Below are positions 39,221-48,480 of a stretch of 64,000 bases of DNA, piece after piece. Made by a program: the position numbers and the translations under genes. Numbering within the stretch: position 1 is the first letter of the stretch; every line of letters begins with the position of its first letter. The notes below the pieces were generated by a model. It saw only the letters and a program-made list of their open reading frames with translations. It searched no databases and was not told the DNA's origin. The stretch comes from Megasphaera lornae (GTDB lineage: Bacteria; Bacillota; Negativicutes; Veillonellales; Megasphaeraceae): contig NZ_AFIJ01000008.1 in assembly GCF_000214495.1 (NCBI RefSeq), positions 62,001 through 126,000 of the forward strand, read 5' to 3'.

Positions 39221-39280
39221 TTCCAAGTGGTTTACATTTGGACAAAAATAAGACCGTAGTTTCAAGCTGCGGTCTTTTTG
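39221..39280 (+). repeat. Copy B of the 60-bp terminator repeat, right of the defence cargo
   Basis: Matches 31304-31364 with a few differences (TTCCAAGTGGTTTACAT, GGACAAAAA, AGACCGTAGTTTCAAGCTGCGGTCT plus T5). It acts as a terminator for the STAND gene, and read on the other strand follows the convergent XRE gene. Confidence 0.85.
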
Positions 39281-39290
39281 CGTACATATT

Positions 39291-39722
39291 TTATTTTAAA
39301 AATCTTGATTTTTTAGGGTAAGATAACTTCCAATCTTCAAATTTCTCGTCTGTTATCTCATCGTTATAATGCTTCTTTCTCATCTCATTCCATTCTATAA
39401 GAAAATTATTGAAGTCTACATCATTTGATAAGAGTCCAGTAATTTCTCCATCGTCTACTAAGGGTCTAAACTTCATGTCTTTTTCATAATCAAAAATTAT
39501 ATGCATTATTTCAAAAATAGAATTAGGTTCATGATTAATTAATGCTGATATATCACAATCAAGTGCTTCAGATATTTTTTGTAACTGTTCTTTATTTGGA
39601 GATCTATTTCCAAGCTCGTAATTTCTTATAGCAGCATCTGTCAAACCAGACTTAATGGCAAGTTCTTTTTGAGTTAAGTTTCGCATAAGTCTTAACTTTT
39701 TTAATTTTTCTCCAGAAATCAA
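39291..39722 (-). CDS. XRE-family transcriptional regulator of the element
   Basis: A 143-residue protein with an N-terminal HTH (KLRLMRNLTQKELAIKSGLTDAAIRNYELGNRSPNKEQL) and an acidic C-terminal half. It is divergent from the excisionase and integrase genes, the usual place of a cI/ImmR-like repressor that keeps an integrated element quiet. AAGGAGGAG precedes the start. Confidence 0.85.
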   Translation of the reverse strand: MISGEKLKKLRLMRNLTQKELAIKSGLTDAAIRNYELGNRSPNKEQLQKISEALDCDISALINHEPNSIFEIMHIIFDYEKDMKFRPLVDDGEITGLLSNDVDFNNFLIEWNEMRKKHYNDEITDEKFEDWKLSYPKKSRFLK

Positions 39723-39984
39723 ACTAACTCCTCCTTATTTCACAATAGCTATAAATATTTTATCACAAAACAAACAAAAGCTCAACAAAACTGTTCTGTT
39801 ACAAATATCTGCAAACATCTGAATATTTTAGAAAAAAATAAATAGAAAAAACTTGACAGAACAAATATGAACTGTTATTATATACACATGCCGTTCGATA
39901 TTGAACGGAAATTGTAAGACATATAAATTAATGCTCGCCCTTTTTGTGGATGTAGAACCTTACAAACTATAAAAGGAGGACATT
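39723..39984. promoter_or_regulatory. Divergent control region between repressor and excisionase
   Basis: Rightward promoter TTGACA (39853-39858), 17-nt spacer, TATTAT (39876-39881). AGAACA/TGTTCT-type half-sites occur around 39788 and across the promoter, plausible repressor sites. Downstream, CCGTTC-gatatt-GAACGG (39891-39908) and a TTGTAAG...CTTACAA pair form possible leader hairpins before the AAAGGAGG site of the excisionase. Confidence 0.55.
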
Positions 39985-40179
39985 ATGAAAGGTATTTTTA
40001 TGAATGCAAAAGATGTACAAGAATTTCTTGATGTAAGTAGGACAACAGCATATCAGATAATAAACGATATGAATCAAGATCTACTTAAATTAGGGTATCG
40101 TGTGCAAAGAGGAAAGGTAAATAGAGAATACTTTATGGAAAAGTATTGCTATAAACCAACAAATGCAAAGGAGGTTTAA
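39985..40179 (+). CDS. xis: Excisionase-like small HTH protein
   Basis: 64 residues with a MerR/HTH_17-like fold (MNAKDVQEFLDVSRTTAYQIINDMNQDLLKLGYRV), the form of excisionases paired with Tn916-type integrases. AAAGGAGG lies 7 nt before the ATG. It overlaps the ribosome site of the integrase gene directly downstream. Confidence 0.8.
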   Translation: MKGIFMNAKDVQEFLDVSRTTAYQIINDMNQDLLKLGYRVQRGKVNREYFMEKYCYKPTNAKEV

Positions 40180-40180
40180 A

Positions 40181-41306
40181 GTGCCAGCATTTAGAGATGA
40201 AAGCGGGAACAAGACTTGGTTTTGTAAATTTAATTACACCAACTGGAAAGGAGAAAAATCAACTAAGAAAAAACGTGGATTTTCAACGAAAAAAGAAGCT
40301 TTAAAATGGGAACAAGAATTTTTAAATCAACAATCTGAATCAATTGAGATGAGCTTTAGGGAGTTTTTTTGAACTTTACAAGAGGGATAGAAAACCAAGA
40401 ATAAGAGAAAATACTTGGAGGACTAAAGAAGCAATTGTAAAACAAAAAATACTTCCCTATATTGGTAATTTAATGCTTAATGAGATTAATAATGTAACCA
40501 TCATTCAATGGCAAAATGAGCTTATGAAGATTAAGGATAAGAATGGGAAAAACTACTCTCCTACTTATTTGAGAACTATTCATGCCCAGTTATCTAGTAT
40601 CTTAAATCATGCCTGTAGGTACTACAATTTAAAAACTAATGTTGCTCGTGATGTTGGGTCTATGGGAGAAAAAGAAGCTGATGAAATGCTATTTTGGACT
40701 CAAGATGAATATGAAAGATTTATAGAAGCTATTAAAGATAAACCTGAATCATTCTATGCTTTTGAACTTTTGTATTGGTGTGGTCTTAGAATAGGAGAAT
40801 TATTAGCTTTAACACAAGAGAAATTTGATTTTAAAAGGCATACATTAAAAATTGATGAATCTTTACAGAGGATTGATGGGAAAAATGTAATAACTGCTCC
40901 TAAGACTAAAAAAAGTATCAGGACAATAGTTATGCCTGAATTTCTAACTGAAGAGATTAAAGAGTATATAGATAGTTTTTATAAGTTAAAACCAAAAGAC
41001 TTAATATTTAATTTCTCCAAGAGTTACCTACACCATGAAATGGATAGGGGATCTAAGAAATCTCAAGTAAAAAGAATTCGAATACATGATTTAAGGCATT
41101 CTCACGTTTCTCTCTTGATTGAACTTGGATTTTCTGCAACTGCAATAGCTGATAGGGTTGGACATGAATCGATTGACATCACCTATAGATATGCTCATCT
41201 TTTCCCTAGCAAGCAAAAAGAAATGGCAATGTCTTTAACGCAAGTAAGAAATAATACGGCAAATGATTGGAAAGATTTATTAGAAGAGGACGAGAAAGAT
41301 GTTTAG
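40181..41306 (+). pseudogene. int: Tyrosine integrase, frameshifted
   Basis: A GTG start at 40181 behind AAAGGAGG gives an arm-binding N terminus (MPAFRDESGNKTWFCKFNY). The frame ends at 40372 in a T7 run (40364-40370); with one T fewer it continues (FFELYKRDRKPRIREN) through the core domain. Catalytic residues are all present: Arg in CGLRIGELLAL, HDLRHSH, VGHES, and Tyr in ITYRYAHLF. It belongs to the Tn916/Int family. As written the integrase is inactive, unless the indel is a sequencing artefact or slippage restores it. Confidence 0.88.
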
Positions 41307-41661
41307 AAGACATTCATTAGATGAAATTTCTAAAAAAACGAGAAATAAAGAGAAAAATAGAAAAAGAAATCGCATTTTAAATTTCAGAGTCTCTGAGGAA
41401 GAATATGATCTAATAAACAAAAAGATAGAAATAAGTGGACTTAAAAAGCAAGATTATTTTCTACAAATGTTATTAAATCATGAAGTTAAGTTAGTAAGTG
41501 ATTACAGACTTTCTGATAATATATCCAAGGAAATATTTCAACTAGCAAAAGTTATTAAAAAGTTCGGCAAACTCAATGACGATGAAGCTGATATTTTAAT
41601 CTATATTTTAGAAATATATGAAGAAATCAAAAAAGAAAAAAGCCCCTACTACAAAGAGTAA
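41299..41661 (+). CDS. Small ribbon-helix-helix-like / MobC-type protein
   Basis: A 120-residue protein, overlapping the integrase end by 8 nt. The segment ILNFRVSEEEYDLINKKIEISGLKKQDYFLQMLLNHEVK resembles the RHH region of MobC-like relaxosome or plasmid control proteins. Role in DNA processing of the element is inferred from this and from position. Confidence 0.55.
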   Translation: MFRRHSLDEISKKTRNKEKNRKRNRILNFRVSEEEYDLINKKIEISGLKKQDYFLQMLLNHEVKLVSDYRLSDNISKEIFQLAKVIKKFGKLNDDEADILIYILEIYEEIKKEKSPYYKE

Positions 41662-41669
41662 AGGCATAC

Positions 41670-41717
41670 ACTCCTGTGAGAAGTGTTCTCTAGACAAGTT
41701 CATTTTACCACAGGAGT
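41670..41717. repeat. Inverted repeat (9-bp arms)
   Basis: ACTCCTGTG and CACAGGAGT, 30 nt apart, between the MobC-like gene and the VapE-like gene. It could be an attenuator or a protein-binding site. Confidence 0.4.
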
Positions 41718-41744
41718 CTTATTTATACCAGACAGGAGGATAAA

Positions 41745-41822
41745 ATGGAGAATAAATATAAAACAATAAAGAGATTAGATGGTTGTAAAAAGAAAAGGAG
41801 TGAGCTTTATGACAGATATTAA
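41745..41822 (+). CDS. Possible 25-residue leader peptide
   Basis: ATG behind GGAGGA, encoding MENKYKTIKRLDGCKKKRSEL and four more residues, overlapping the start of the VapE-like gene by 14 nt. It may be a translational coupler or a remnant; there is no further support. Confidence 0.3.
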   Translation: MENKYKTIKRLDGCKKKRSELYDRY

Positions 41823-43261
41823 ATTAAAATTCCCAGAAATAGATCAGACTTACGCCTTTTTAGACTTACAAACTACAGATAAGGGGACGGTTAGACAAAT
41901 TACTGGAAATATTGTAACTGCTATTTTAAATCCTAAATATTGTCAAAATCAAAAAAATCATTGAAGGACAAATATTCTTTGATAAATTTACTAATGAAAT
42001 AAAATTCCAGGGGAAAATTATCGGAGAAAGAAATATAAAGGAAAATCAAATACGACTTTGGGATGATTCTTTGAACAATAGATTAGGCTTAGAGATAGAA
42101 AAACATTTTGGAATTAATTATAACTCAAACAAAATGTGGGAAGCTATTCGTTTTGTAGCTCATCAATATGAAGTGAGTCCGCCAAAGCAATATCTTCAAA
42201 ATTTAAAATGGAATGGAGATAAAAATGCCATTAGAAAACTTTTACCAAAGTATTTGGGAGCAGATGATACAGAGCTTAACAATTGGATAATGGAACATAT
42301 GATATTGGGCATGATAAAAAGAATTTTTAATCCAGGATCTAAGTTTGATGAAATGATTGTTTTAGTTGGTGGGCAAGGTATAGGCAAATCGACTTTTGCA
42401 AGATACCTGTCCATAACAGACGATTGGTTTTGCACAATAGAAAACATTCAAGGCAAGGATGCCGTCATGAACCTTATGGGTAAAACTGTCGTTGAAATCG
42501 AAGAATTTGTTGCTTTAAGAAATGCAAAATCGGCTAATGAAGCTAAATCTTTTTTATCAAAACTAAGCGATAGAATAAGAATACCCTACGAAAAATATGC
42601 AACAGACGTGCCAAGAACTTGCATCTTTATAGGGACATTAAACGAAAGAACTTTTCTTAATGATCATACCGGAGAAAGAAGATATTTACCTGTTGAATGT
42701 AACCCTAATCAAAGAGTAAGGACTATATTTCCAGATAAAAATAATAAAGAAAAAATTTCAGATAAAGAATATATATATCTTATAAGAGAGGATTTTAATC
42801 AGGCTCTAGCCTTAGGATATGAAATCTTTAAAAACAAGACTCACGCATGGACTATACCAAAAAATCTCTTAAAAGACTTGTATAAGGAACAAGAAAAATT
42901 CAAATATCTAAATCCAGATGTGGAAGACATTAGGTATTTCCTAGAAGAATATAAGCCAAAAAGTGCAGATCCAAATATAACTTGTTTCAAAGAATTAACC
43001 ATGCAAGGATACCAAATAAAGTCAAAATCTTTTTCAGAGATTATGGATAATTATTTCCAAGAATGGATTCCAGTTAGGTCATCAAAGACCAAGAGAATAT
43101 CACCAAATGGAGTCTCAATTCCAGTAAAACTATACTATGAAAAGAAAACAGAAAACGAAACTGACTTTATAGAAGTTGATAAGAAGTTTTTGCCAGAAGA
43201 ATGGCAAAAAGAAAAACAATTAGAAATAGATACAGCAAATCAAGTAAAGATACAAATGTAA
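41809..43261 (+). pseudogene. VapE-family (virulence-associated E) P-loop protein, frameshifted
   Basis: AAAGGAG and ATG at 41809 open a frame that stops at 41964. Shifting at the A7 run (41951-41957) joins it to a long frame ending at 43261. The long part has Walker A (VGGQGIGKSTFARYL), GKTVVEIEEFVAL and GTLNERTFLNDHTGERRYLPVE, the VapE core. VapE proteins replace or assist replication primases/helicases in phage satellites and mobilisable elements. The whole gene would be about 480 residues. Confidence 0.75.
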
Positions 43262-43439
43262 CTTTGTAACCTGTAACCCATCGTTATAAATCTTCTTAAA
43301 TTAGGATTACATAAATTAATGGCTTGATAATAAGGGGGGGGCAACAGACTCTTAAAACAAGCTCGCCTAATTTTGGAAGTTTTTATTTTGTAAGTTACAG
43401 TTACACTTATTAATTCCTATTTGAAAAAATATTAAAAAA

Positions 43440-43598
43440 CAGATTAAAAACTCGTTAGTAGTAGCAAGCACAGTAAGTGAGTACCCACTTACGAAAAAAT
43501 CAAAAAATCAATAGCTTTTAAGGCTATCTAATTTTATGATTTTTACCTTGTTAGGGAGAACCCTAAGACCCCAAAATATAAGTGCAAAGGAGAAAAAT
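43440..43598. other. oriT-like region with hairpins before mobC
   Basis: GTAAGTG-agtacc-CACTTAC (43473-43492) and TTAGGG-agaa-CCCTAA (43551-43566) lie just upstream of mobC and the relaxase remnant, the usual place of a transfer origin. No nick site can be assigned. The preceding 43262-43440 holds a G8 run (43334-43341) and nothing else recognised. Confidence 0.45.
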
Positions 43599-43892
43599 AT
43601 GGATAATAGAACAAGAAAAAATCAACTTAAAATATATTTAACAGATGAAGAAAAAGAAATTTTTGAAAAGAAAATGAAACTTGCTAATTGTAAAACTATG
43701 TCCCACTTTCTTAGGAAATGTGTATTAGAAAAAGAAATTTATATTGTAGACCTAGAACCATTTAGAGATCTCCAACGGTTACTTTCAAATGCAACAAATA
43801 ACATAAACCAGATTGCAAAAGTTACTAATACAAGTGGTGTTATTTACAAGAAATATATTGATTATATTAGAGAAAAAATAGAAAAATTATAA
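43599..43892 (+). CDS. mobC: MobC-family relaxosome protein
   Basis: 97 residues; the RHH part is KNQLKIYLTDEEKEIFEKKMKLANCKTMSHFLRKCVLEK and the C-terminal MobC motif is LLSNATNNINQIAKVTN. MobC proteins melt oriT for the relaxase. AAAGGAG precedes the ATG at 43599; the longer open frame has no site. The relaxase that should follow is only a remnant. Confidence 0.8.
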   Translation: MDNRTRKNQLKIYLTDEEKEIFEKKMKLANCKTMSHFLRKCVLEKEIYIVDLEPFRDLQRLLSNATNNINQIAKVTNTSGVIYKKYIDYIREKIEKL

Positions 43893-43954
43893 AAAAATAT
43901 GGGATATATATTCCCTGATTCTTAATAAATAAAAAGAAAGTTCTGGTGATTAGT

Positions 43955-44116
43955 ATGGCAATTACAAAAATACATCCTATAAAATAAGCTCTAAATTTAG
44001 AAGTAGATTATATTACTAAAAGTGAAAAAACTTATGAAAGTGCTTTTAAAAAGATATACAAACATCACACACATAAAATTCATAAATGCAAGAAAAAAGA
44101 ATACCCCTATTCTTGA
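43955..44116 (+). pseudogene. Relaxase (MobA-type) remnant
   Basis: The frame starts MAITKIHPIK, then an in-frame TAA (43985-43987), then ALNLEVDYITKSEKT. This closely follows the start of MobA/VirD2-like relaxases of Firmicute mobilisable elements (MAITKIHPIK-S/A-TLN...DYI...KT). After about 25 codons the similarity ends and the frame closes in the terminator of the convergent kinase gene. The bulk of the relaxase has been deleted. Confidence 0.75.
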
Positions 44117-44126
44117 GTATTCTTTA
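44093..44126 (-). terminator. Terminator of the immunity operon
   Basis: On the minus strand AAAGAATACTC / GGGGTATTCTT forms a stem followed by T6; it overlaps the kinase stop codon. Confidence 0.75.
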
Positions 44127-45486
44127 CTGGCAATAGTATGCTGACTTTAGCACCACATTCATCAGTTCTATTTTCTAAAACAAGATTTCCTCCATGCATC
44201 TTAATAATTTGTTCGGCAACAAATAATCCTATACCGTAGTTTTCTTTTGAATGCCTACTTTTGTCTCCTTGGTAGAATTGATCTGTTGCATATAATAGGT
44301 CTTCACTTGAAAATCCGTGTCCTTGGTCTAATATTGATATTTTAAGCTCATCAGCTTTTGAACATATAAGTAACTCAATAGTTGAGCTTTTAGGACTGTG
44401 TTCCTCAGCATTGCTAAGAATATTAAGAAAGGCTCGTTCAAAATTTTTTAAATCTACTATTAAAATACCATTCTTATAGTTAATATCTTCTAAAAGATTT
44501 AACTTATAAGTTGATGTAAATTCTTTAGCTAGTTTTTCAATGTTTTCGACAAATTTTTCTGTCTTAATTTCAAGAAAATTCAATTCATTTGCTTGATCAG
44601 ATTTATTAACAAGCATTAAATTTTGGATATATTTATCAATACGGCTTGTGTTTTTTCTAATATAATTTAGATATGTTTGCTGTTCTTCTGTTAGGTTTGT
44701 TTCTCCTAATAATTCTGAGTTTCCCTTTATAATTGAAAGAGGAGTCTTTATATCATGGCTTAATGCTGAAATCTGATTTCTTTTTTTCTCTTCCTCTCTC
44801 CAGTTTGTCCTTAAAGATTCACTTAATCCTATTTTCATTTTTTCTAAACTATCTAATATAGCATTAAATTCCTGAATATTTGACTTTTTAACTTGGAAGT
44901 CTAAGTTTTGTTTCCCAATTTCTTCCGAAGCTTCTAGCAAAGGATTTAATTCTTTTGATATTTTCTTTGCCCAAATTAATGTGATAGTAATAATACTAAT
45001 AAAACAAAATATTATCAGTAAAGTTAGTAATAAAATATTTATTTGTGGTAGGTTTTTTTGCATCCAAGGGTTTCTATAATAAGGTTTTAGCTTATAAGCT
45101 ACTAGTACATATCCATCTGATCTCTGTATTTCCATAAAGGATAAGTTGGCATTAGAATTACCAGAGCCCTTATGATAGTTAAAGGCTATATCTTTGATAT
45201 TCTTATTCATATTTGTTTCTATAACTTTTTCGTCTTTTGATATAAATAGATAAGATGTATTATCTGGAAGTAATGATTTTTCGAATTTTTTTGAAGTGGC
45301 AATATCTGTCCTTTTTTCAAGAATTAAATTCTCAGTATAGTTCGCAGGAAATATCCATTTAAATTGGTAAGAAGCAGATATAAAAGCTATTATTAATCCA
45401 ACTGAGATTACTAGTCCTAGTGCAATACTTAACAAATATTTAAAAAGTATATTTTTAAGAGATTGACCTTTTGATATTAATTCCAT
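44107..45486 (-). CDS. Sensor histidine kinase of a lantibiotic-resistance system (CprK/LanK-like)
   Basis: 459 residues with two membrane helices (about 18-37 and 150-172) around a 110-residue extracytoplasmic sensor, a HAMP-like linker, the phosphorylated His in ALSHDIKTP (His244), the N box (NILSNAEEHSP), and G boxes (DQGHGFS, YGIGLFVAEQI). It overlaps the response regulator by 10 nt. Together with the adjacent ABC transporter this fits systems such as Cpr of Clostridioides that sense lantibiotics and cationic peptides. Confidence 0.85.
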   Translation of the reverse strand: MELISKGQSLKNILFKYLLSIALGLVISVGLIIAFISASYQFKWIFPANYTENLILEKRTDIATSKKFEKSLLPDNTSYLFISKDEKVIETNMNKNIKDIAFNYHKGSGNSNANLSFMEIQRSDGYVLVAYKLKPYYRNPWMQKNLPQINILLLTLLIIFCFISIITITLIWAKKISKELNPLLEASEEIGKQNLDFQVKKSNIQEFNAILDSLEKMKIGLSESLRTNWREEEKKRNQISALSHDIKTPLSIIKGNSELLGETNLTEEQQTYLNYIRKNTSRIDKYIQNLMLVNKSDQANELNFLEIKTEKFVENIEKLAKEFTSTYKLNLLEDINYKNGILIVDLKNFERAFLNILSNAEEHSPKSSTIELLICSKADELKISILDQGHGFSSEDLLYATDQFYQGDKSRHSKENYGIGLFVAEQIIKMHGGNLVLENRTDECGAKVSILLPVKNTQE

Positions 45487-46136
45487 TTATATCCGATCCC
45501 CCATACTGTTTCAATTGGATTTTTCTCATGTTTTTGAAACTTTGACCTAATATTTTTTATATGTTCTGATATTGCAGATGCATCTCCTATACCATCAAAT
45601 CCAAAGACAAGTTCGTATATTTGGTCTCTTGAAAATACTTGCCCTTTTCTTTTTGCTAGTAATTCTGAAATCTGATACTCAGATTTTGTTAAATGAACTT
45701 TCTCATCTCCTACAAAAACTTCATTTGAAGATAAATCAAATCGAATTTCACCAAGATTTAAACTAGTGTGTCGTTCTCTTTTTTCTCGTCTTAAATGTGC
45801 CTCTATACGAGCTAGGAGTTCTGCTGCACCGAATGGTTTTGTGATGTAATCATCTCCTCCAATTAATAAGCCTTCAACTATATATTCTTCCATAGTTTTT
45901 GCCGTTAAAAAAAGAATAGGGCAGTCTACTTTAGCTCGAATATCCTTACAGAAACTAATTCCGTCAATACCTGGCATCATAACATCAAGTAGAATCAAAT
46001 CATATTTACTAAGCTTACTATTATCAATATCTAAAGAATTTTGATATACATCGACCTCATGATTGTTCTTTTTCAAAATGTTTTTTATTAGATCAAGCAT
46101 ATCTAGCTCGTCATCAACTGCAAGAATTAAAGACAT
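45477..46136 (-). CDS. OmpR-family response regulator (CprR/LanR-like)
   Basis: 219 residues: receiver domain with acidic pocket (VDDE), phosphorylated Asp51 (LLDVMMPGIDG) and Lys in FLTAKT, then a winged-helix output domain (LTKSEYQISELLAKRKGQVFSRDQIYELVFG). It is expected to activate the transporter operon of which it is part. Confidence 0.9.
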   Translation of the reverse strand: MSLILAVDDELDMLDLIKNILKKNNHEVDVYQNSLDIDNSKLSKYDLILLDVMMPGIDGISFCKDIRAKVDCPILFLTAKTMEEYIVEGLLIGGDDYITKPFGAAELLARIEAHLRREKRERHTSLNLGEIRFDLSSNEVFVGDEKVHLTKSEYQISELLAKRKGQVFSRDQIYELVFGFDGIGDASAISEHIKNIRSKFQKHEKNPIETVWGIGYKWN

Positions 46137-46168
46137 TCCCTCACCCCCTAATTTTAAATTAAAAACTT

Positions 46169-46909
46169 TTATTCACTAACAAATTTCCCATCCCACTTAT
46201 TAAACCAAATAATTGAGGAAATAAATAGGATTAAGATAATAAAGGAAGCTATTAAACCCCACAGCCTTAACTCTTTATAAAAATATGAAGGATCTAAAGC
46301 TTTGCCTATAATTATATACAATGCAGGAAGCCTGGAGCCCCAAGTACAAGGTATAAAATACCAAATATTATCACCGATTACAGTCATTGAAAGTAAAGCA
46401 ATCATTGTTTCTAGAAAACCCAATCCTATAGATCCCCCACTACTTAATTCAATTGATACCCAAAGATGAATCATGTATAGAGAAAGGCTGCTAATAAGAA
46501 TTAAGAAAAATTCAATAAGCCAATCTAAGATATTTTGATATCCAGTTAGTATTGCAAAAATTATAATAGCTAAAGCAAGAGAAATAACAAATCCCAATTC
46601 TAATACAAGGAGTTTTCCTATATAGGCTTTGCTTCTAGATTTTGTAGTAGATAAAAGCACTTGAAATTTCCCAGCACTCATTTCCATATCAACGACTTTT
46701 GAACTTATAAAACTTAATATTATTGGCATTACCGCTCCTAAAAGTACGAAATAAGTTTGTATTATATCATTTTTTTCAAAATTTTTTAATCCAGTAGTTT
46801 TTGATGCCACATAAAATAATAAAGAATAGGCTATCGGTAAGACTATGTGAATCCAAGGAAGCCAGGTGCCTTTAATTTTGTATATTTCTGATTTTATTAT
46901 ATTTATCAT
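46169..46909 (-). CDS. ABC-2 type permease, lantibiotic immunity (LanG/CprC-like)
   Basis: 246 residues with six predicted membrane helices. The start MINIIKSEIYKIKGTWLPW is typical of MutG/EpiG-type immunity permeases. The ATG at 46909 overlaps the stop of the partner permease (TAATG); an upstream start in the open frame would lie inside that gene. It pairs with the next permease to form the membrane channel. Confidence 0.85.
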   Translation of the reverse strand: MINIIKSEIYKIKGTWLPWIHIVLPIAYSLLFYVASKTTGLKNFEKNDIIQTYFVLLGAVMPIILSFISSKVVDMEMSAGKFQVLLSTTKSRSKAYIGKLLVLELGFVISLALAIIIFAILTGYQNILDWLIEFFLILISSLSLYMIHLWVSIELSSGGSIGLGFLETMIALLSMTVIGDNIWYFIPCTWGSRLPALYIIIGKALDPSYFYKELRLWGLIASFIILILFISSIIWFNKWDGKFVSE

Positions 46910-47649
46910 TATTTTACCTCTTGTTTTGAAAACCAATTTGCACTTATTACTACAAGTAATGTAAATAGACATACAGATAATATGCAAGGAATATATAATG
47001 ATGTGCTTGATATTATTGGATTTGATGCTTCTGTCAAAACACCACTTGGTAAAATATGCATAACAGGAATCATTGACCTAATTCCCCAAGAATATGGGCA
47101 ATAAATCCAAAAAGCACCGTCAGACAACAATATTCCTGATCCTAAACCTAATACTGCATTCATTATAATACTTGCTATAAAGCCAAATTTTTTTGCCAAG
47201 AAAAAGCATAGAGGGACTTGCCAAATATTGGTTATTATTAGCAAGGCACTAGCAAATAGCAAGGTTGTAAATGTATAGTTTGGACTTAATTGCCCACCGA
47301 TTAAAAATTGAAAAATATATACACCTAGCATGTGAACAATAGTGGTAATACTCATATAAATTAATGCTGTGATTATTTTTGAAACCCATAACTTTTCAAG
47401 CTTAATATTTAGAGGGGAAACTGCTCTGTAGTTTAATTTTCTACTTTCTTTTCTATCCATCATTGCTGGGATTAAGGCAAAAGTTGCTGGCATTATTATG
47501 ACGTACCACCAGTTATAGGAATTAGCAGTGAAATAGCTTGGCATAAGAAAGAGTGACAATAAGATTAAAGTTATTGGCATAATAACTAATAACTTCTTCA
47601 AGAAAGTGCCCTTATGTTTTAAATTTTCTGCAAGAATATAATTTATCAT
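46909..47649 (-). CDS. ABC-2 type permease, lantibiotic immunity (LanE/CprB-like)
   Basis: 246 residues, six predicted membrane helices, start MINYILAENLKHKGTFLKKL as in MutE/EpiE proteins. It lies 3 nt after the ATPase gene and overlaps the second permease, so the three subunits are coupled. Confidence 0.85.
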   Translation of the reverse strand: MINYILAENLKHKGTFLKKLLVIMPITLILLSLFLMPSYFTANSYNWWYVIIMPATFALIPAMMDRKESRKLNYRAVSPLNIKLEKLWVSKIITALIYMSITTIVHMLGVYIFQFLIGGQLSPNYTFTTLLFASALLIITNIWQVPLCFFLAKKFGFIASIIMNAVLGLGSGILLSDGAFWIYCPYSWGIRSMIPVMHILPSGVLTEASNPIISSTSLYIPCILSVCLFTLLVVISANWFSKQEVK

Positions 47650-47652
47650 TTT

Positions 47653-48354
47653 TTACATCCCTATTCCATTTTTTATAACATTCGTAAAAAGTTCTTCTAA
47701 GTTGTCATCATGATTAATAATGTTTTGATATTGCAATTTTCCATTATTAATAATCCCAATATGATCAGCAGTTTGTTCAACTTCTGCTAAAATATGGCTA
47801 GACAAAATAACGGTTATTCCTTTTTCTGGGAAAGATCTTATTAAATCACGCAATTCCTGAATTCCAAGTGGATCAAGTCCGTTTGGTGGTTCATCTAAAA
47901 TCAAAAGCTTAGGATTGTTTAATAAGGCAATGGCGATACCTAGCCTTTGTTTCATCCCTACAGAAAATTGACCACTTTTCTTTTTGCCAGTATCTTTTAA
48001 ACTTACTATTTCCAAAACTTCATCAATCCTAGAATCTGGTAATCCTAATAGAAGTGTCCTTACTTTTAAATTTTCCCTTGCCGATAAGTTCTCATACAGG
48101 GCAGGCATTTCTATTAAGGCACCAATATCTGATAAATCGTCACGACTCCACTCATGACCTTCAAAAAAGATTTGACCAGATGTTTTATGAATCATTCCAG
48201 TAATCATCTTCAATGTAGTCGATTTACCTGCTCCGTTAGGTCCTAGCAATCCATATATAGAATTTTCTTTTATTTTTAAAGAAATACTATCTACTGCTTT
48301 TTGTTTACCAAAAGTTTTAGTAAGATTTTTTGTTTCTAATATCAATTTGTTCAT
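47653..48354 (-). CDS. ABC transporter ATPase, lantibiotic immunity (LanF/CprA-like)
   Basis: 233 residues. Walker A is GPNGAGKST, the signature is FSVGMKQRLGIA and Walker B is LLILDEPPNGLD. The Q-loop position reads ALIEMPALYENLSARENL, with Glu in place of Gln: this E-loop is characteristic of LanF immunity ATPases. The start at 48354 follows GAGGAGG; an earlier ATG at 48375 lies before that site. The transporter expels peptide antibiotics from the membrane. No lantibiotic biosynthesis gene is nearby, so it protects against foreign peptides. Confidence 0.9.
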   Translation of the reverse strand: MNKLILETKNLTKTFGKQKAVDSISLKIKENSIYGLLGPNGAGKSTTLKMITGMIHKTSGQIFFEGHEWSRDDLSDIGALIEMPALYENLSARENLKVRTLLLGLPDSRIDEVLEIVSLKDTGKKKSGQFSVGMKQRLGIAIALLNNPKLLILDEPPNGLDPLGIQELRDLIRSFPEKGITVILSSHILAEVEQTADHIGIINNGKLQYQNIINHDDNLEELFTNVIKNGIGM

Positions 48355-48480
48355 ATAAATGAACCTCCTCTTCATTTTATAAACTTAGTATAAAATACAA
48401 ATTTAAGGATTCCATAAGGAAGATAAGCTTCTTTAAAAATTTAATAGCTTATTTTTATCCTAAAAGTAGACATATTATCC

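Noticed and set aside
39121..39290. An internal att site that would split the island into two tandem guaA elements
   Set aside because: No copy of the GAATGGGAATA core is found there; only the terminator block is repeated.
44107..48354. A lantibiotic biosynthesis cluster
   Set aside because: No precursor peptide, LanB/LanC/LanM or protease gene; only immunity and sensing genes are present.
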